Below are positions 1-12,300 of a DNA stretch of 64,000 bases, piece by piece; positions within the stretch are counted from its first letter, which is position 1, and every line of letters starts with the position of its first letter. The notes beneath the pieces were generated by a model that saw nothing but the letters and a program-made list of their open reading frames with translations, made no database searches and was not told where the DNA came from. This DNA comes from Ligula intestinalis. Lineage: Eukaryota > Platyhelminthes > Cestoda > Diphyllobothriidea > Diphyllobothriidae. Where the stretch lies: contig JAYGXS010000001.1 of the NCBI GenBank assembly GCA_036362985.1, forward strand, positions 47,344,318-47,408,317. The letters are read 5' to 3'. A program made the translations under genes and the position numbers.

Positions 1-59
1 TGGTTCCAGCCTTCGCAAGGCCAAATGATGTTCATGTATTCGCCAACAAAGCTGCACAT

Positions 60-1010
60 CATGCTATTGCCCTGAATTCGGTAGACAGTGGCTTGCTTCA
101 GAAGAAGAAAAAATATGTGATTACTGGAACACGAATTTTATTTTCCTGACGTTTTGGATTCTGCGGAGAATACTTAATCATAGGTAACCCTAGGATGGTG
201 TTATACATGTACAGATTGTGCTGTATTTATAGTTTGTAGCGGTCATCCACATACGTACTATAATTACCAACTCCTGTAGCAACCGCTTGGCGTCTTACTT
301 GGCGCGGTGATCGCTTGGCCGTTAGCTTGCGAACAAATAGTGGCCGCGATTTCATTGTCCGCGTCGGATGCGGACTTTATAACTGCGTGACAATTATGTT
401 CACTGTTGTCGGAGTTGTTACTGGGCCCGGCCTTTCCCACGTGACTCATTCTCTCGCTCAGGCAAGGTGTCAGTACGCAGTATGGGAACGCCAAATCGGT
501 GCGCTTGTTGACTGACTATGCGCCTGAGAACCATTACTCAAGCAGCTCGCTGCTCACGCGGTTGTAACCTCGGCCCTTTTAAACTTGAAAATATGGCCAG
601 GTCCCGTCGAACAAGGTGCAACTTCGGAGATAGCGTCTTCCTTCCTCACCGCTACTGCAGTTTAAGATCTAAACAACCCCCAAGCCGTACGTCAGTAACG
701 AAGAACTTTATTAGCAACCAAGAAACAACGTGATATTTTCGTTTCTTATTAAAAGTTGTGTCAAGTTAAAAACGGGGCAGAGTTTAAGTCAATAAAACAA
801 AAGGGTTATTCATGTCACTACAACTTTTTAATCGATTTTGGAGGTAGGCCTATGGGAAATTCTTATCCTGGGAGGCGCGATGGACCGTGTTACGGTTTCA
901 GAGACTCCTTTTATATACGGGATGCTCCGCCAATGACAGAGAGATACGGGCCATACACAGCGGCTCAGCCGGTAGTTGCAGTATACGAACACGGAAAAGA
1001 GCGGTGTGTA
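60..1010 (-). pseudogene. Penelope-like element, decayed 3' end
   Basis: This is a minus-strand relic of the C-terminal half of a Penelope-like retroelement. Between about 264 and 656 the translation parallels the C-terminus of the intact element at 29591-32245, including the endonuclease-tail motifs VSSELLE-WFSG and LAFPYCVL and the SDNSEHNCHA segment. Two in-frame stops interrupt it. Between about 828 and 925 a second block (WRSIPYIKGVSETV, then ISHRPT) matches the linker between reverse transcriptase and GIY-YIG domains. The GIY-YIG core itself, expected at 660-828, cannot be read. After the stop come a 3' UTR and a terminal-repeat relic (70-200). It is non-functional: stops, a missing domain and no RT part. 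The plus-strand reading frames over the same interval are antisense shadows. Confidence 0.8.
144..184 (-). ncRNA. degenerate hammerhead-like motif in PLE terminal repeat
   Basis: Read on the minus strand, CCT / ATGATTAA / a partly paired stem / AAAACGTC / AGG aligns position by position with the hammerhead-derived motif of the intact PLE at 29611-29660. CCT and AGG would pair as the base of stem I. The catalytic strand and the stem II arms both carry changes, so self-cleavage is very unlikely. Confidence 0.45.
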
Positions 1011-1244
1011 ACGAGATTCGTAAGCCTGAATGTTCAGTGTCTGACTTTGGGCGGACAACACAACTACCTGAAACATCAGACATCTGATAAACCTCTCCCA
1101 GCGAATGTTCTTACTCCTTCTGACTTAAAACCTAGGAATGGAATTTTCACTACCATCAACACGCAAGACCCCGTCCATTACAACCTACAGCGAACAGAAT
1201 CAGTGATCTGTCGGGCATGGATTCGTGAATATAGGAAAATATAA

Positions 1245-2900
1245 CTCAGTCTCCCGGTCCGTATGTTGAAGAATTAGTTGAAGAGCACCACGCCCACTCC
1301 TCTTGAGCTTTGTTTCCGTTTAGGAACACAAGGACCAAAATTTCAACCTCTTGAACTACGCCATTCAACTATACTCAGCCCGCATAACTAAAAACGAAAA
1401 GAGATTCCTGGAAAGTGCGTAAACACCCAAACGCGCATTAAACTGTCTTCCAGGCATTTACGCTGCACTAGGAATTCTTGGGCGGATGGAATGTGCGCAT
1501 ATTCAGCCCCAAGGGCAGCCAATCACAGGCCCCCCATGAACTTCAAAATCAACCAATCAACTCACAGTGACGGACGCTTAGTCGTGTGCTCACGCCGCCA
1601 TTCCGTCAACCCACACACGCAGGCTAATGTTCGCCCGCTTGCCGAGTGCTCCGCTAACCAGCCAGTGCCATGCCAGTAGATTTCCTCTTTTCCAAGACGT
1701 ATGCACCCTTTAATTGTGCGATCTTTATCGAGTAATAGGGTATCAAAAAAGGCTGCCGAAAAATATCGTGTCCTAGGGGATTGACTAAGACTGGAAAGAC
1801 AAGATTACACAAACCTGCGTAGGTTTATCTTCTAGTAGAACGCTAAACTTTCTCCAACACTATCAATTGAATGCTGACTAACACACATCCACAGACTCAA
1901 GCGCGCCAGATCGATGCAGACTAAGACAATTATTCCAGCCAGACCATGTGCAGATGCTGTTCTAGTGCACAAAAGTTTTACGTACCAAAATCTATATATA
2001 TATATATATATATAGTTGTAAAGTGCCCTAAATGAGCTAGTGGCCTTTTCGGCCACACGCACCAAAGTAACTCTTACTCGCACCAGGGTTCCCGTTACTC
2101 AGACAGAGCACCCTGGATAGGTAATAGCTATATGTGCAATCCAATTCTACCCGTCCTGATACTATAAAGCACAAGAATACTTGAGCACGATCGTTGTCAG
2201 AATCGCAGCAAGATTGAAATGTTAATCGAAAGTGGAAAACTACAATCAACTTTGCGTTGTTGCGTTGGTAAACTCGTACCAACTAGTTAATTCCGCTGTC
2301 CCCAAGGTTACGCAAACCCTATCTCTCCTTTATAAATTATTTAATACTGCCTATCATCTGTGATGTAAGTTTGCTCGAGATTTTTTTTCACTAAGCACAC
2401 CGTTGCTGTTTATTACCTTGCCCATCAGTATGCTGTATTTGAATTCGAAGTTTTGCTCTATTCATCCGATAAAATATCACGACTTGTGTGAATACGTAAA
2501 AAACAGTTAACAGTTAATGCATATTTAATCATGCCTAGTTTAACCTGTGGACTATGCTCAGAGTTATTTTAATAGAACTACCGTTAAGAATATCGTCCAA
2601 AACTCAACTGTAGATCATTTTTGACTGTAACCTATGCGAAAACTGTATAGTGATGCGCTAACGTGATTAACGATTGGCGCTCTTTGCGACACATCTAGTA
2701 GTACGGACAGACAAGCTTGACACACGTAGGAGCGCTCACGTGCGTTTGCCCTGAGTCCATCGCGGCAACCTGCCTAGATGTCCCGTCTGCGCCAGTGATC
2801 ATAGTCTTCATCACGCCTCGGCGGATGCAAAAACGCGGAACACGCTCGTAACGGAGAAATTAATGAAACCTTGCAGCTGATGCCCTAATGGATTCATTTT
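1245..2900. other. no gene seen; TA microsatellite
   Basis: I see no coding region with support here. The interval contains an 11-unit TA microsatellite at about 1992-2014 and the upstream region of the receptor gene that starts at 2959. Confidence 0.5.
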
Positions 2901-2911
2901 TTCCCCGAGGA

Positions 2912-2919
2912 TATAAAAG
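2912..2919 (+). promoter_or_regulatory. TATA box of LRR-Ig gene
   Basis: TATAAAAG lies 40 bases before the ATG at 2959. This suits a transcription start near 2940. A pyrimidine-rich stretch ending in TTTCCAG at 2947 follows, 11 bases before the ATG. It could equally be a 3' splice acceptor, either cis or spliced-leader trans-splicing. The sequence alone does not decide between an unspliced start and trans-splicing. Confidence 0.5.
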
Positions 2920-2958
2920 TCTACTTTTGCCAAAATCTCCTTTCCAGCACTGAGACAG

Positions 2959-5367
2959 ATGAAATTTTGCCCGTATGAACTTTTGCGTTTTAATTTATTA
3001 TTTCGGCTGCTACTGCCTGTTTATCTGGCTCCCGTTTCTAACACCTGCGCACCGCAGGTTGATATGATGATATATAAATGCATCAACAGTGAACTAGGCT
3101 CCATCCCTCAGGGAATTCACCCGGATACAAGGAAACTTGACCTCTCAAACAACAGGATTGAAATTCTGCACGAAGATAGTTTTCTCGGCTTCCGTCAGTT
3201 ACAAACCTTGAATCTGGATGACAATCGGATCTACAAAATCACTGATCGGGCTTTTGATGCGCTGGCCTTGACATTGGAATACTTGTCGCTCAGAAGGAAT
3301 AGACTTTCATTCCGTGTGTCATCAAATTTTCCTGTGTCTGCTTTGTCCAAGCTAAAGAAACTTCGAGGTCTGGATCTGTCAGGAAATCCATTGGGCAAAA
3401 TAGCCACTGAATGGTTTAGTCCACTTGGAGAGACACTACGGATACTCCATATCTCCAATTTGAATGGTCCAGTTGAAATTCAAAACAATGCTTTTGCTGG
3501 TCTTGGCTTGCTTGAAAATTTTGATCTTTCGAACAACGAATTTTCGGCATTTCCGGAAAACGCCCTTGAAGGAATTCGCCCAGAGAAGCTTACTGCTATC
3601 AACCTTACTCACATTTCTTGGGTCTGTGATTGTCGACTGCTATGGCTGCGACATTGGCTAGCACAAGTTCCCCGACAACCTTATGCAAAAGAAAAGCAAA
3701 TCACAAGTCCTTGCAAGTACCCGAAGGAATTTAGCAAACTGACACTGTTAGACCTTCCAGTGACTACCTTTCAATGTGTCCCGAAGCTACAGGCTATAAA
3801 TGCGACGGCGGCCAACGTTTATGCGCAGAGCAAAACATTCTTGCATGTCTCTTCGGCTGCAGGGGAGACCATTCAACTACGCTGCACCTTTCTTAGTCAG
3901 CCAAAAATGCTGGTTAGGTGGTATAAGAATGGTGTGCTACTGAGACCTGAACTAAAACGTATCCGTCAAGAAACATCGAAGGGTACACGGTTCACGACCA
4001 CTCTTACGATTTTTGACCTACTGTATGACGAGGACTCTGGCAATTACACCTGTACAACGGCTAATAGTCGTGGTTCCGCAAGGGCAGCCTTTCAACTCTG
4101 GGTCAGCAGTCGTCATAAGGACGCCAAATTTCTTCTAGATGAGGCTGAGCGTCCTGACGATGACCATAAAATCGGCAAAGTAACGGCTAGTAACGCTGAA
4201 AATCAAGAGCATAATGGACAACAATCCTGGATTTTGCCCCTTGCTACCACTTTCATCGGGCTGTGCGTTTTTTGTGGAGCTGCGCTCCTAATGGTTGCGC
4301 TTTACTACAAACACAAATCCCGATGCATCAGCATGGCTATGCCTGCTCCTCTTCGCGAGGCCAATATGCGCCTAGAAAGTGTTGAACGTCTGTTAACGCC
4401 ACAGGAACCTGAAAAATCCTCCATCAGAATGTCAGCTGTTTCGCAAAAGGAGATTTTGCCGATTTCCTCTTTCAGCTTCGTGAATGGGTGTGCACTGGCA
4501 TCAGAACCTCAGTCAGTTACAGCGATGTCTGCACCGCCCAGACAAACATGTGCTTACATGCCTGAGCTCAGCAGGAAAATATCTCCACATTCGACTGAAG
4601 TGTCTAGTTCTCTGTTGACTTCTAAAGTTGGCCCGCGGCCACAGAGTTCCCCACGTCCAATTAACAGACAGGCAAATTACATTTCAGCCCATTACGCAAA
4701 GGATACTTCCCGCGTTGCTAATATGCTTTCTCCTGAACTGATGGGCTCCGAGAAGCCCTTTCCCTCCCTCCCAGTCACCTCCCACATACCCTCCCTGGAG
4801 CGCAGTGCTGAGCAGGAAAAGCCAGAAGAGGATGATCGCCCAGTTGTACGAACATTTGCTCCATTTCTGTCTTACGATAATGCTGAAAACGAGGACTCTG
4901 ATTCCCTGAGTGAGCGCCAATGCTACAAGGCCTCATATACTGGTGCCGACGCTGACACTGGCAGCGGAAGTAGTGTCAGCACCGATGAGGCCTGCCCGGT
5001 GCACGGAAGCAGAAAACACAGCATGGAGCAAGGTAGCGTGGTGAAGGAGCACTTTCAGTCAAACTGGTGCCCTGTTCATTTTTCAGTAGATGGGCTCAAA
5101 GGATCTCTTAAGAGGACCTGGAGCACAACGTCTAAACAGGATTCCCTGGCCGGGAGTAGGCCGTATGGTGGGAGGCAGTATTGGCGTAATGGGCTTTCCA
5201 GCAGCACAGAAGAGATTGCAAGACAAAAGTTGAGAATGGACAGCGACTTTGAAGTGACCCTTCCAATGTACCGATGGAGCACACTTCAGTACTCTGCCAG
5301 GAGACGACAGCTACTCAGTGGTAATAAACCAGACGGACAAAAGGTCTACTTTAAGGCTAGCTCATGA
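2959..5367 (+). CDS. LRR and Ig-domain transmembrane receptor
   Basis: The 802-residue product looks like a type I membrane receptor or adhesion protein. Domains in order: hydrophobic signal peptide (about 1-27); N-terminal cysteines C30 and C41; about five or six leucine-rich repeats (about 44-215, e.g. RKLDLSNNRIEIL and LQTLNLDDNRIY); an LRR C-terminal cap starting WVCDCRLLWLRHWL (about 221) and closing at FQC; one Ig domain with its paired cysteines near 309 (LRCTF) and 363 (GNYTC) and the WYKNG tryptophan; one membrane span (about 424-447); and a 355-residue Ser- and acid-rich cytoplasmic tail. N-glycosylation sequons include NAT and NYT. The LRR-Ig-TM order is that of the kekkon/LRIT/LINGO/AMIGO type of neuronal and signalling proteins; I cannot say which is the orthologue. 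The start is chosen for the signal peptide directly after it. The coding region is uninterrupted, which is notable for a gene of this length. Confidence 0.92.
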   Translation: MKFCPYELLRFNLLFRLLLPVYLAPVSNTCAPQVDMMIYKCINSELGSIPQGIHPDTRKLDLSNNRIEILHEDSFLGFRQLQTLNLDDNRIYKITDRAFDALALTLEYLSLRRNRLSFRVSSNFPVSALSKLKKLRGLDLSGNPLGKIATEWFSPLGETLRILHISNLNGPVEIQNNAFAGLGLLENFDLSNNEFSAFPENALEGIRPEKLTAINLTHISWVCDCRLLWLRHWLAQVPRQPYAKEKQITSPCKYPKEFSKLTLLDLPVTTFQCVPKLQAINATAANVYAQSKTFLHVSSAAGETIQLRCTFLSQPKMLVRWYKNGVLLRPELKRIRQETSKGTRFTTTLTIFDLLYDEDSGNYTCTTANSRGSARAAFQLWVSSRHKDAKFLLDEAERPDDDHKIGKVTASNAENQEHNGQQSWILPLATTFIGLCVFCGAALLMVALYYKHKSRCISMAMPAPLREANMRLESVERLLTPQEPEKSSIRMSAVSQKEILPISSFSFVNGCALASEPQSVTAMSAPPRQTCAYMPELSRKISPHSTEVSSSLLTSKVGPRPQSSPRPINRQANYISAHYAKDTSRVANMLSPELMGSEKPFPSLPVTSHIPSLERSAEQEKPEEDDRPVVRTFAPFLSYDNAENEDSDSLSERQCYKASYTGADADTGSGSSVSTDEACPVHGSRKHSMEQGSVVKEHFQSNWCPVHFSVDGLKGSLKRTWSTTSKQDSLAGSRPYGGRQYWRNGLSSSTEEIARQKLRMDSDFEVTLPMYRWSTLQYSARRRQLLSGNKPDGQKVYFKASS

Positions 5368-5394
5368 GCTGAAAAATTATTTTTTAATAATGTC

Positions 5395-5400
5395 AATAAA
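5395..5400 (+). terminator. polyadenylation signal of LRR-Ig gene
   Basis: A canonical AATAAA lies 28 bases after the stop codon at 5365-5367, in AT-rich sequence. The 3' UTR would be very short. Confidence 0.6.
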
Positions 5401-7628
5401 AAGTATATAAAATGAAACACAATACTCACTTCTCCACGGACCATCTCAACTTGACCTTTGGATCTGGTTTAATTGATAAAATGCATCTATAAGACGTGAA
5501 TCGTAATAACAAACATAAGTCACCTTGTTGTCTTCCACACAGCTCGCAATGGGGGAAGGTATTTAGACCTTTTAAGCACTTTCACTGGGCACTCAATGCA
5601 GCGTCTACGATACGAAGACTTTACTATATCTGGACTTTTTATTCAGACAAGATGCACTGTATTTGAGGAAGCTCATGACGACCGTTGAGTAAAAACAACA
5701 AGTCTTTCTTTCAAGGATTGTGCTATAAAAGGGTCACCTTATCACAGTTTAAATTCCAGTTAAGATCTTGCACTGCAGGGAGCCGCAGAATAGGTCAAGA
5801 TGTATGCGAGATAATCTAACAAGGTAGTGACACTAGAGACTATAGTAAATTATTCGAGCACAACATGTCCATTCATTTATGTGACAACATTAAAATAATT
5901 TTGAAATAATCAGTTTTATTTTTTTTAATCTCTAAGCTACTAGTACTGGGTACGTTTTACCAGCAAGAAAAGAAAATAATTGTTTCGCTTGGGTGTACAC
6001 GATTATGGTTACCACGTTCCAGCTCAGTTTTGAATGATATTTTAAAGACTGAATCAGAGAAGCAATACCCATGTCATATTGCCTCAGCGTATGAGTTACA
6101 TCTCTTGTTTTACTAGCAAACTAAAGGCGATTCTGTGACAGTCTTGTGGGCCACTTACTATCTATTGATCATAAATTCTACATTTTAAGACCACTTAATT
6201 AGCAGCAAGTTTTGATAAAAATTATATGAGAGCTTTAAACAGTTTTTGTCAGTTTAACGTTTCTTGCAAGTGGTACCTAAGGAGTCTCATAATCGACTCC
6301 TTAACACTGACAACAATCGATATCACAATATTTGAAGTCATTATTTAAGGAATAAAACCAAGCTGACTTTTGAAAAAAACTTTCAGCATGTCAAAGCATC
6401 TCCTCCTTTGATAACTTTTTAATATGTTACATTTTCGTACTAGTTATATATGTCAACCACCGTAATAACTCTAAAAATGCGGTTTTACAATTGCAAATTA
6501 AAAAAACTTTTTTGCTCGAATTTGCAAATATGACTGTTAAGAGTTTGATTCCAAGTGAATTCTTGCACGGTGAAAAGTTGGTTTTCCGTGAAACGTCTTC
6601 TCCACCTTCCATGCAAGCTACACCAAGAATAGAAGCAATACAAGACTATTGTGTGCCTTTCCCGTTCTTTCTGGTATGTGGTGAAAATTGTTTATCCCAT
6701 ACAAAGGTCAAAAACATGAGCACGAGGCACGACATTTATGGATACGGACAGCGCTACATGGGTTAAAATGTGAGATTTCTTGAAAATATTTTTGAGTGAA
6801 AGTGATCGTACCCCATATGAACTGGCTAAAGTCTTCCTGGCTTACAGTATCTAAGGCCTACGCAACTTTCTGTCATAGTCTTGAAAGGGTTACTTTCTTT
6901 TACTGTTGCAAAATCATGACGTTTCGTAAATAAAGGTCAATTTCAGTCACTAATCACCCAAAATGTATTCTTTAAAATTATAAGATAAAATAAGATAAAA
7001 ATCTCTTCCAACATATCTGTTTCTGTTTATCTTTCCAACGTTAACAGTGCCATTAGATCGAAGACCATTAGTTCAGCTCCAATTTTTTTTCTGGCAGCAA
7101 TTAAGGTTGATTGCAGTCGAAGGCAATAAAACGTCTATGTATTTTGTAAGACCGACAAAGTTAATGGGAGTGCGTTAGCTAAACAAAGGTTTATTTTTAG
7201 GATATTTAACATCGGGATGCAAGTATATCGGCTCAACTGTATGTTCTTTCTAAACTCAGAAAAGATCTGATCTGCTGCCTATTTGTAAAAAACTGGGCCA
7301 TCATGCACACTTCCGCTTTGCTTCGCCCGTGTAGGCAACTGTTTGGCTATGGTTACTACTGCACCGATCCCGACTATAGCCTTCTTGACTCCTTCTTAAG
7401 ACAGGGTATGTTTGAGTGATGAAGAAGAGATAACGGCTCAAATCTACTATGACAACTGATGAATTCACGCACAACCAACCAGGTTGAGACGTACTGCCGA
7501 CATTATGGTTCGCGATGGCTAAACTGCCATGACTAATGGCTCTTCACAATATTTGTTCATATAACTTTATAGCTTAAAGTTTGACGAGACGCTTTCTGGT
7601 GAAATGCACTAAATATCCCATTTTTATG

Positions 7629-7666
7629 ATATATATATACACACACACACATATATATATATATAT
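7629..7666. repeat. compound AT/AC microsatellite
   Basis: A run of AT dinucleotides, then AC dinucleotides, then AT again. The two AT blocks can pair across the AC block as a small hairpin. Confidence 0.9.
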
Positions 7667-9306
7667 GGAAAGGTGCATAAGCAGGAGCACGATCTGAAGA
7701 TGTCAGGCAAAGAGTTAACTTCAATTTCATTTTTTGTATTTTTTGAGAAGTGTTTTTTCAACTGACTATTCGGGGCTATTACACTCGCAAGTTAGTGCTG
7801 GAAATAATATTTTAATTTGCCCTGCTAGCCCTTAAAAATGCTCGTGGCAATTGTGGAATCCGTTTTGATTAGAAAATAATTTGAAGTTTGATCGTAATAT
7901 GAACTTTCGTGTGACGCAATTTTCAGGTTATTCAATTACAATAGGGCATTGGATTTTGAAGAGATATTTTACCACCACAATAAAAATGACTGATTAATTT
8001 GTATGCATTTCGCACACTCAGTTCGGCCCTTTTCAAGCCCAAATGAATTTTATGCAAAAGCCTATGCCAATATTATTTATTGCATTTATTTTTTACATAA
8101 TGCAGTCTCCAGAAGTATTATTAAAAAGATTGCATTTTTTGTTTAAAAAACTGTTTAATTCCTGAATAACTTTTAAAATGATGATTAATGTAGCACTTTG
8201 ATGTAGCGCTTTGTATATTGCTTGCGTAGGTAAATAAGTGTTTTTCCATATGAAATGAAACGGAGGCCATTAAATATTCATAAAATGTCACCATGGATGC
8301 AAATCATTTTGTACAATTTGCAAGTAACTTTAATGAATAATGTTTTAGGAACTGAAATGTCTAATATTTAAAAATATAATGAGTAAAACCTTTCAAAACG
8401 AAAGGATGCATTTAATTAAATGCAGATTTTGCATAAGGTTTTATTTTCTATCAAAATATATAAGAAAAATTTTTTTAAATATTTTCTTCAGATAATAAAA
8501 GTCAATGAAGCTGTAAAAGTCAAAAAACGTATGCATTCATGTTTCACGGTATGCTTTTGCACCCGGCCTGACGCAACTGATATACCTGGGGGATTATGCC
8601 AAACAACAATCGTTATAACTAAAGTAGATAAACAATATTTTATACATGTAAACACGCGTTACCAATTTCCCTTAAAAGCTCATTGACTTTCCAAACAAAT
8701 TATCGTTTGCCGAAAATAACATGTATGTTATAGATTCAATTTTAATGTGAAAATGTTTTAAACCACAAGTAACATAGCTGAAAATGTTTACAACTCCATT
8801 AAGGTTCATTTACAAGTATAGATAATATTATGTTTCTCTGCTCATTAAGTATAACAATTTAATATTTGTGTTCTGTTGAAATAGAGAACTGGCCATCGAC
8901 GAATATTACATACTCGATATAAGATTTTACTTTTAAAATTAAATAAACGTTAATATGAAATCAGAAAAACCCAGGCCCAGGACTTCGATAGTGATCTTTT
9001 TAATAATTGTTTAAGGGATAATTGCACAGTAACGCAATGGAAAAAAATTAGCTCTGTACTGAAATTTTAAGTTTTAGAAGACAATCTAAATATTGCATTT
9101 ATTTGAAACCTTTAGTAAAGCTTGTTTTCGTAGTATCGTGGGCAGTGAAAACATCCACCGAATGATTATTCGCTTTCAAAATAAAGTTAAAGAAAAGAAC
9201 TGCAATATTTCAAAAACAAAATTAATATATAACATATATATATTTGCAGTTTTTGTTCATGTTACAAATGTTGGATTCCTAAATAGAATTGAAAGGTTGT
9301 CAGGAG

Positions 9307-9352
9307 ATGTCAGTGATTCCTAGGCTAAAATGTCAGTGATTTCTAGGCTAAA
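9307..9352. repeat. 23-bp tandem duplication
   Basis: Two adjacent 23-base units beginning ATGTCAGTGATT and ending CTAGGCTAAA differ at one position (C/T). This is a recent local duplication with no evident function. Confidence 0.85.
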
Positions 9353-12300
9353 ATCATGGCATCAGGTTAAACTGAAATGAGGCTTTTAATTTCGTGCAAC
9401 CACTGAACCCGTTAAAAAACCAGCGCATAACATTGACAATTGTCGATTACTATAGAATGCTCGTTTTTTAAATGGATAATACCAATAAGTCCTAGTTAAC
9501 CGAGTCCAGACTGGTAATAGCTTTTTCAGCAAAACCGTACTTTAAGTTGTCAGTTCTTACCAAAATGCTTCAAGTGCGATGATTCGGGCTTTAAATCGTA
9601 ACTGTGTTGCATAAGACAATGCCAAATATGCAAAAGTTTGACCGTATTGTGACAGCTCCCTTTTATTAAGAAGCAGAGCCCCGTTCACACTTTAGATTTG
9701 TCCTATACGAGTCATAGCAGTCATAAGTCTGCTAATGGTCAATTTCAGTAAGTCGAAGTTTGTTGCGTTACAGTATGATAACAACATTCGGAGTGAAAAA
9801 CCTTTATCTTCAATTCATTTGTGATCCCCTAATATACTGACACGAATTTATGAGTATTTTTTCTGATTTTACCAACGGATAGGTGCCTTTGTTGAAGTAA
9901 TTGCATCTATAAGTAGGCAAAAGTTCGGATGATTTGATATTAACGTAACCTTGATTTTAGGCATTAACCGGGTGTTTTAATTTTTCACGTAGGCAAACTA
10001 ATTTTGATTTATAAAAACTTTGAAAAAACATGCAAACACAAATATCCTAAAATTAAGCCCCATTACAGCTGATAAAAACTTAATACTCCAATGTCATACC
10101 GGGAACGTCGACTTGGAGCTATGGTAAATATAGCTGATATTTGTTCAGATAATTTTCATTCACTTATGTCTGACCGTATTCGGAGCGCACCATTATGTGC
10201 GCTAAATGTGCTGCTGGACTGCAAGGTGGCCAATGGGTTTGCGAAAGAAGGAAAATTGAAAATGCTCCTTTGTGAGATCTGACATTTTTGCATTAGTTAT
10301 GTAAACCAAGATACTTAGCTGCTCTTAGCTCAAAAATGCAGTCATTATTTGAAATGATGTAAATTATGTGGATTGATTATAGTTTAACGATCAGAACTGA
10401 ACTCCCTCATAATATGTTGAGTTTTATACCTTATGAATCCTCAACATTTAAGCTTCACATGCTACTTAACGCAGATGAAGTTGATTCGCTACCTCGATAT
10501 ACGCATAAACAGTTTTTTATCCACAAATAAGGCTACCATAGCGTGTCCTTTGTCCATTCTCTTGTGCCTTTATTGCCCATTAGGAAATAATTTCGTTATC
10601 ACACTTCACATGTTTATATCTTCATAAAGACAAAGTCAACTTTGAACGATGGAATTATAAGATACATGCTAAAACCCCAAATTCTCATTGAAACCGACTC
10701 TCAGCAGATATATAAGCGAAGGATTTTCTCGTTATCATGAAGTGGATAAGCCAAAGTATTACCATATATGTACTGCCTTTCATAATTTTAAAGTTATACA
10801 GCGTGTGATTAATTAAATTTCGATGTCGAAACTGCGAATAGAAACTTAAACATCGAATGTAAATTGATTTCCATAATTACTATCACATTATCTATTCAAT
10901 GCTTTTGAGATTAGGCAAGTCATGAAGAAGAGTTTTTTTCCGGCATTACATGGCTTCAGTTTTCCTAATTGATTTTGTAAATTAATGGCAAAACTTTCCA
11001 CTTTCAAAACTATTTTTCATGTATTGATCTAAAGCAATATAAACGGACCGTTTGAAAATTAAATTCACTTGACCTGCTCCCCCTACGTTTCTTTTGAACG
11101 CACCATGGAAAGTGTACGTTAGCGTGCAAAGTTCTAAGGTCATAGTGGGCTTCTTAGTGTACACGTTAGATTTGTCCTGATTAGATGTTTAAATCTAGAG
11201 TTAAACGTGAAAGATGAGACCCGAACATTTCTTTGAGTACATGCATTTTCTATTATACCTTCGAAATTTTTTTAGGAAAAACTATTAACATACAAAAAGT
11301 CAGGGGCCACGTAATGAGGTTGTTAGCGAGCAAAATCGGCAAAAAAGAAGGCAATTAAGCAAGAAGCCCTTCATTTACGGTATCTTTAGGTTATTATTTA
11401 CCTAATCCGTTGATACATGACCTTCTTTCCAATGATATGGTACTCCTGGATTTATTAGTATTATCCTTATTCTTTGCGTTTAATACTGCAACCTTTGGTA
11501 AGGGAAATGTTTTACAAAAGGAACTTGCTGAAAAATATTCCTGCTATGGAAGTGCGGGTGATCTTTATAAGGCATTGGTTTTTCTATTTTCAACTCATCG
11601 CTATATAATGACCATCAAGCTTGTGTTTGAAAATTTTTGCAAGCTATTATAATATAGAATAGACTGAATATTCTCACAATAAACTTTTGTTCCAGCGTCA
11701 GCTTTTGCAAATATCATACTCAAATCACTCATTTAGGTAATGCAAGTCCTAAAAAAGTACAGAGCTCTTGATCTTATCGGGAACATTTAAATGCATAAGA
11801 ATGAAGAATATTGGCTGTTGAATGTCGTTTTTTCTATTCTGAAGGACCTGTTTGCATCACATTATGAAGGTAAAACGAGTTCAACCTGATTATGCCTGAC
11901 TGTTTACAAAACAAAGGTAAAATAGGCATGGATCTGAAATAAAATATACCTTTATATTACCTCTCACTTTGTTATGAATTTCAAACAAATAGAGGCTAGA
12001 CCAACGTCCTCTTCTGCCACCGATACTGATGCTATTGGTAACGATAGTTCGCTGAGTTCTACAGGAGGCTATCACTATTAGTGTTTGTCAGTTTAAGAGA
12101 AGTGACTTGGTAGTAGGAAATCAATGAACTAAGTGGTCGCAAGGTGCTTTCAGTGACGCTATCTTGCTTTCTAATGCTATGTGCGTGCGGATCACGTAGG
12201 CACCTGTGACCAGTTTTGGCCTTAGCACTTCAGCCCGTTTGAGATATGATTTTCGGCTTGTAAAGTTGCCGATCAAGGTGCCCTTTCACCGCGATGGCTG

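Noticed and set aside
756..1244. 162-codon plus-strand open frame
   Set aside because: The opposite strand carries recognisable PLE protein text (VSETV, ISHRPT) over the same bases, so the plus frame is antisense.
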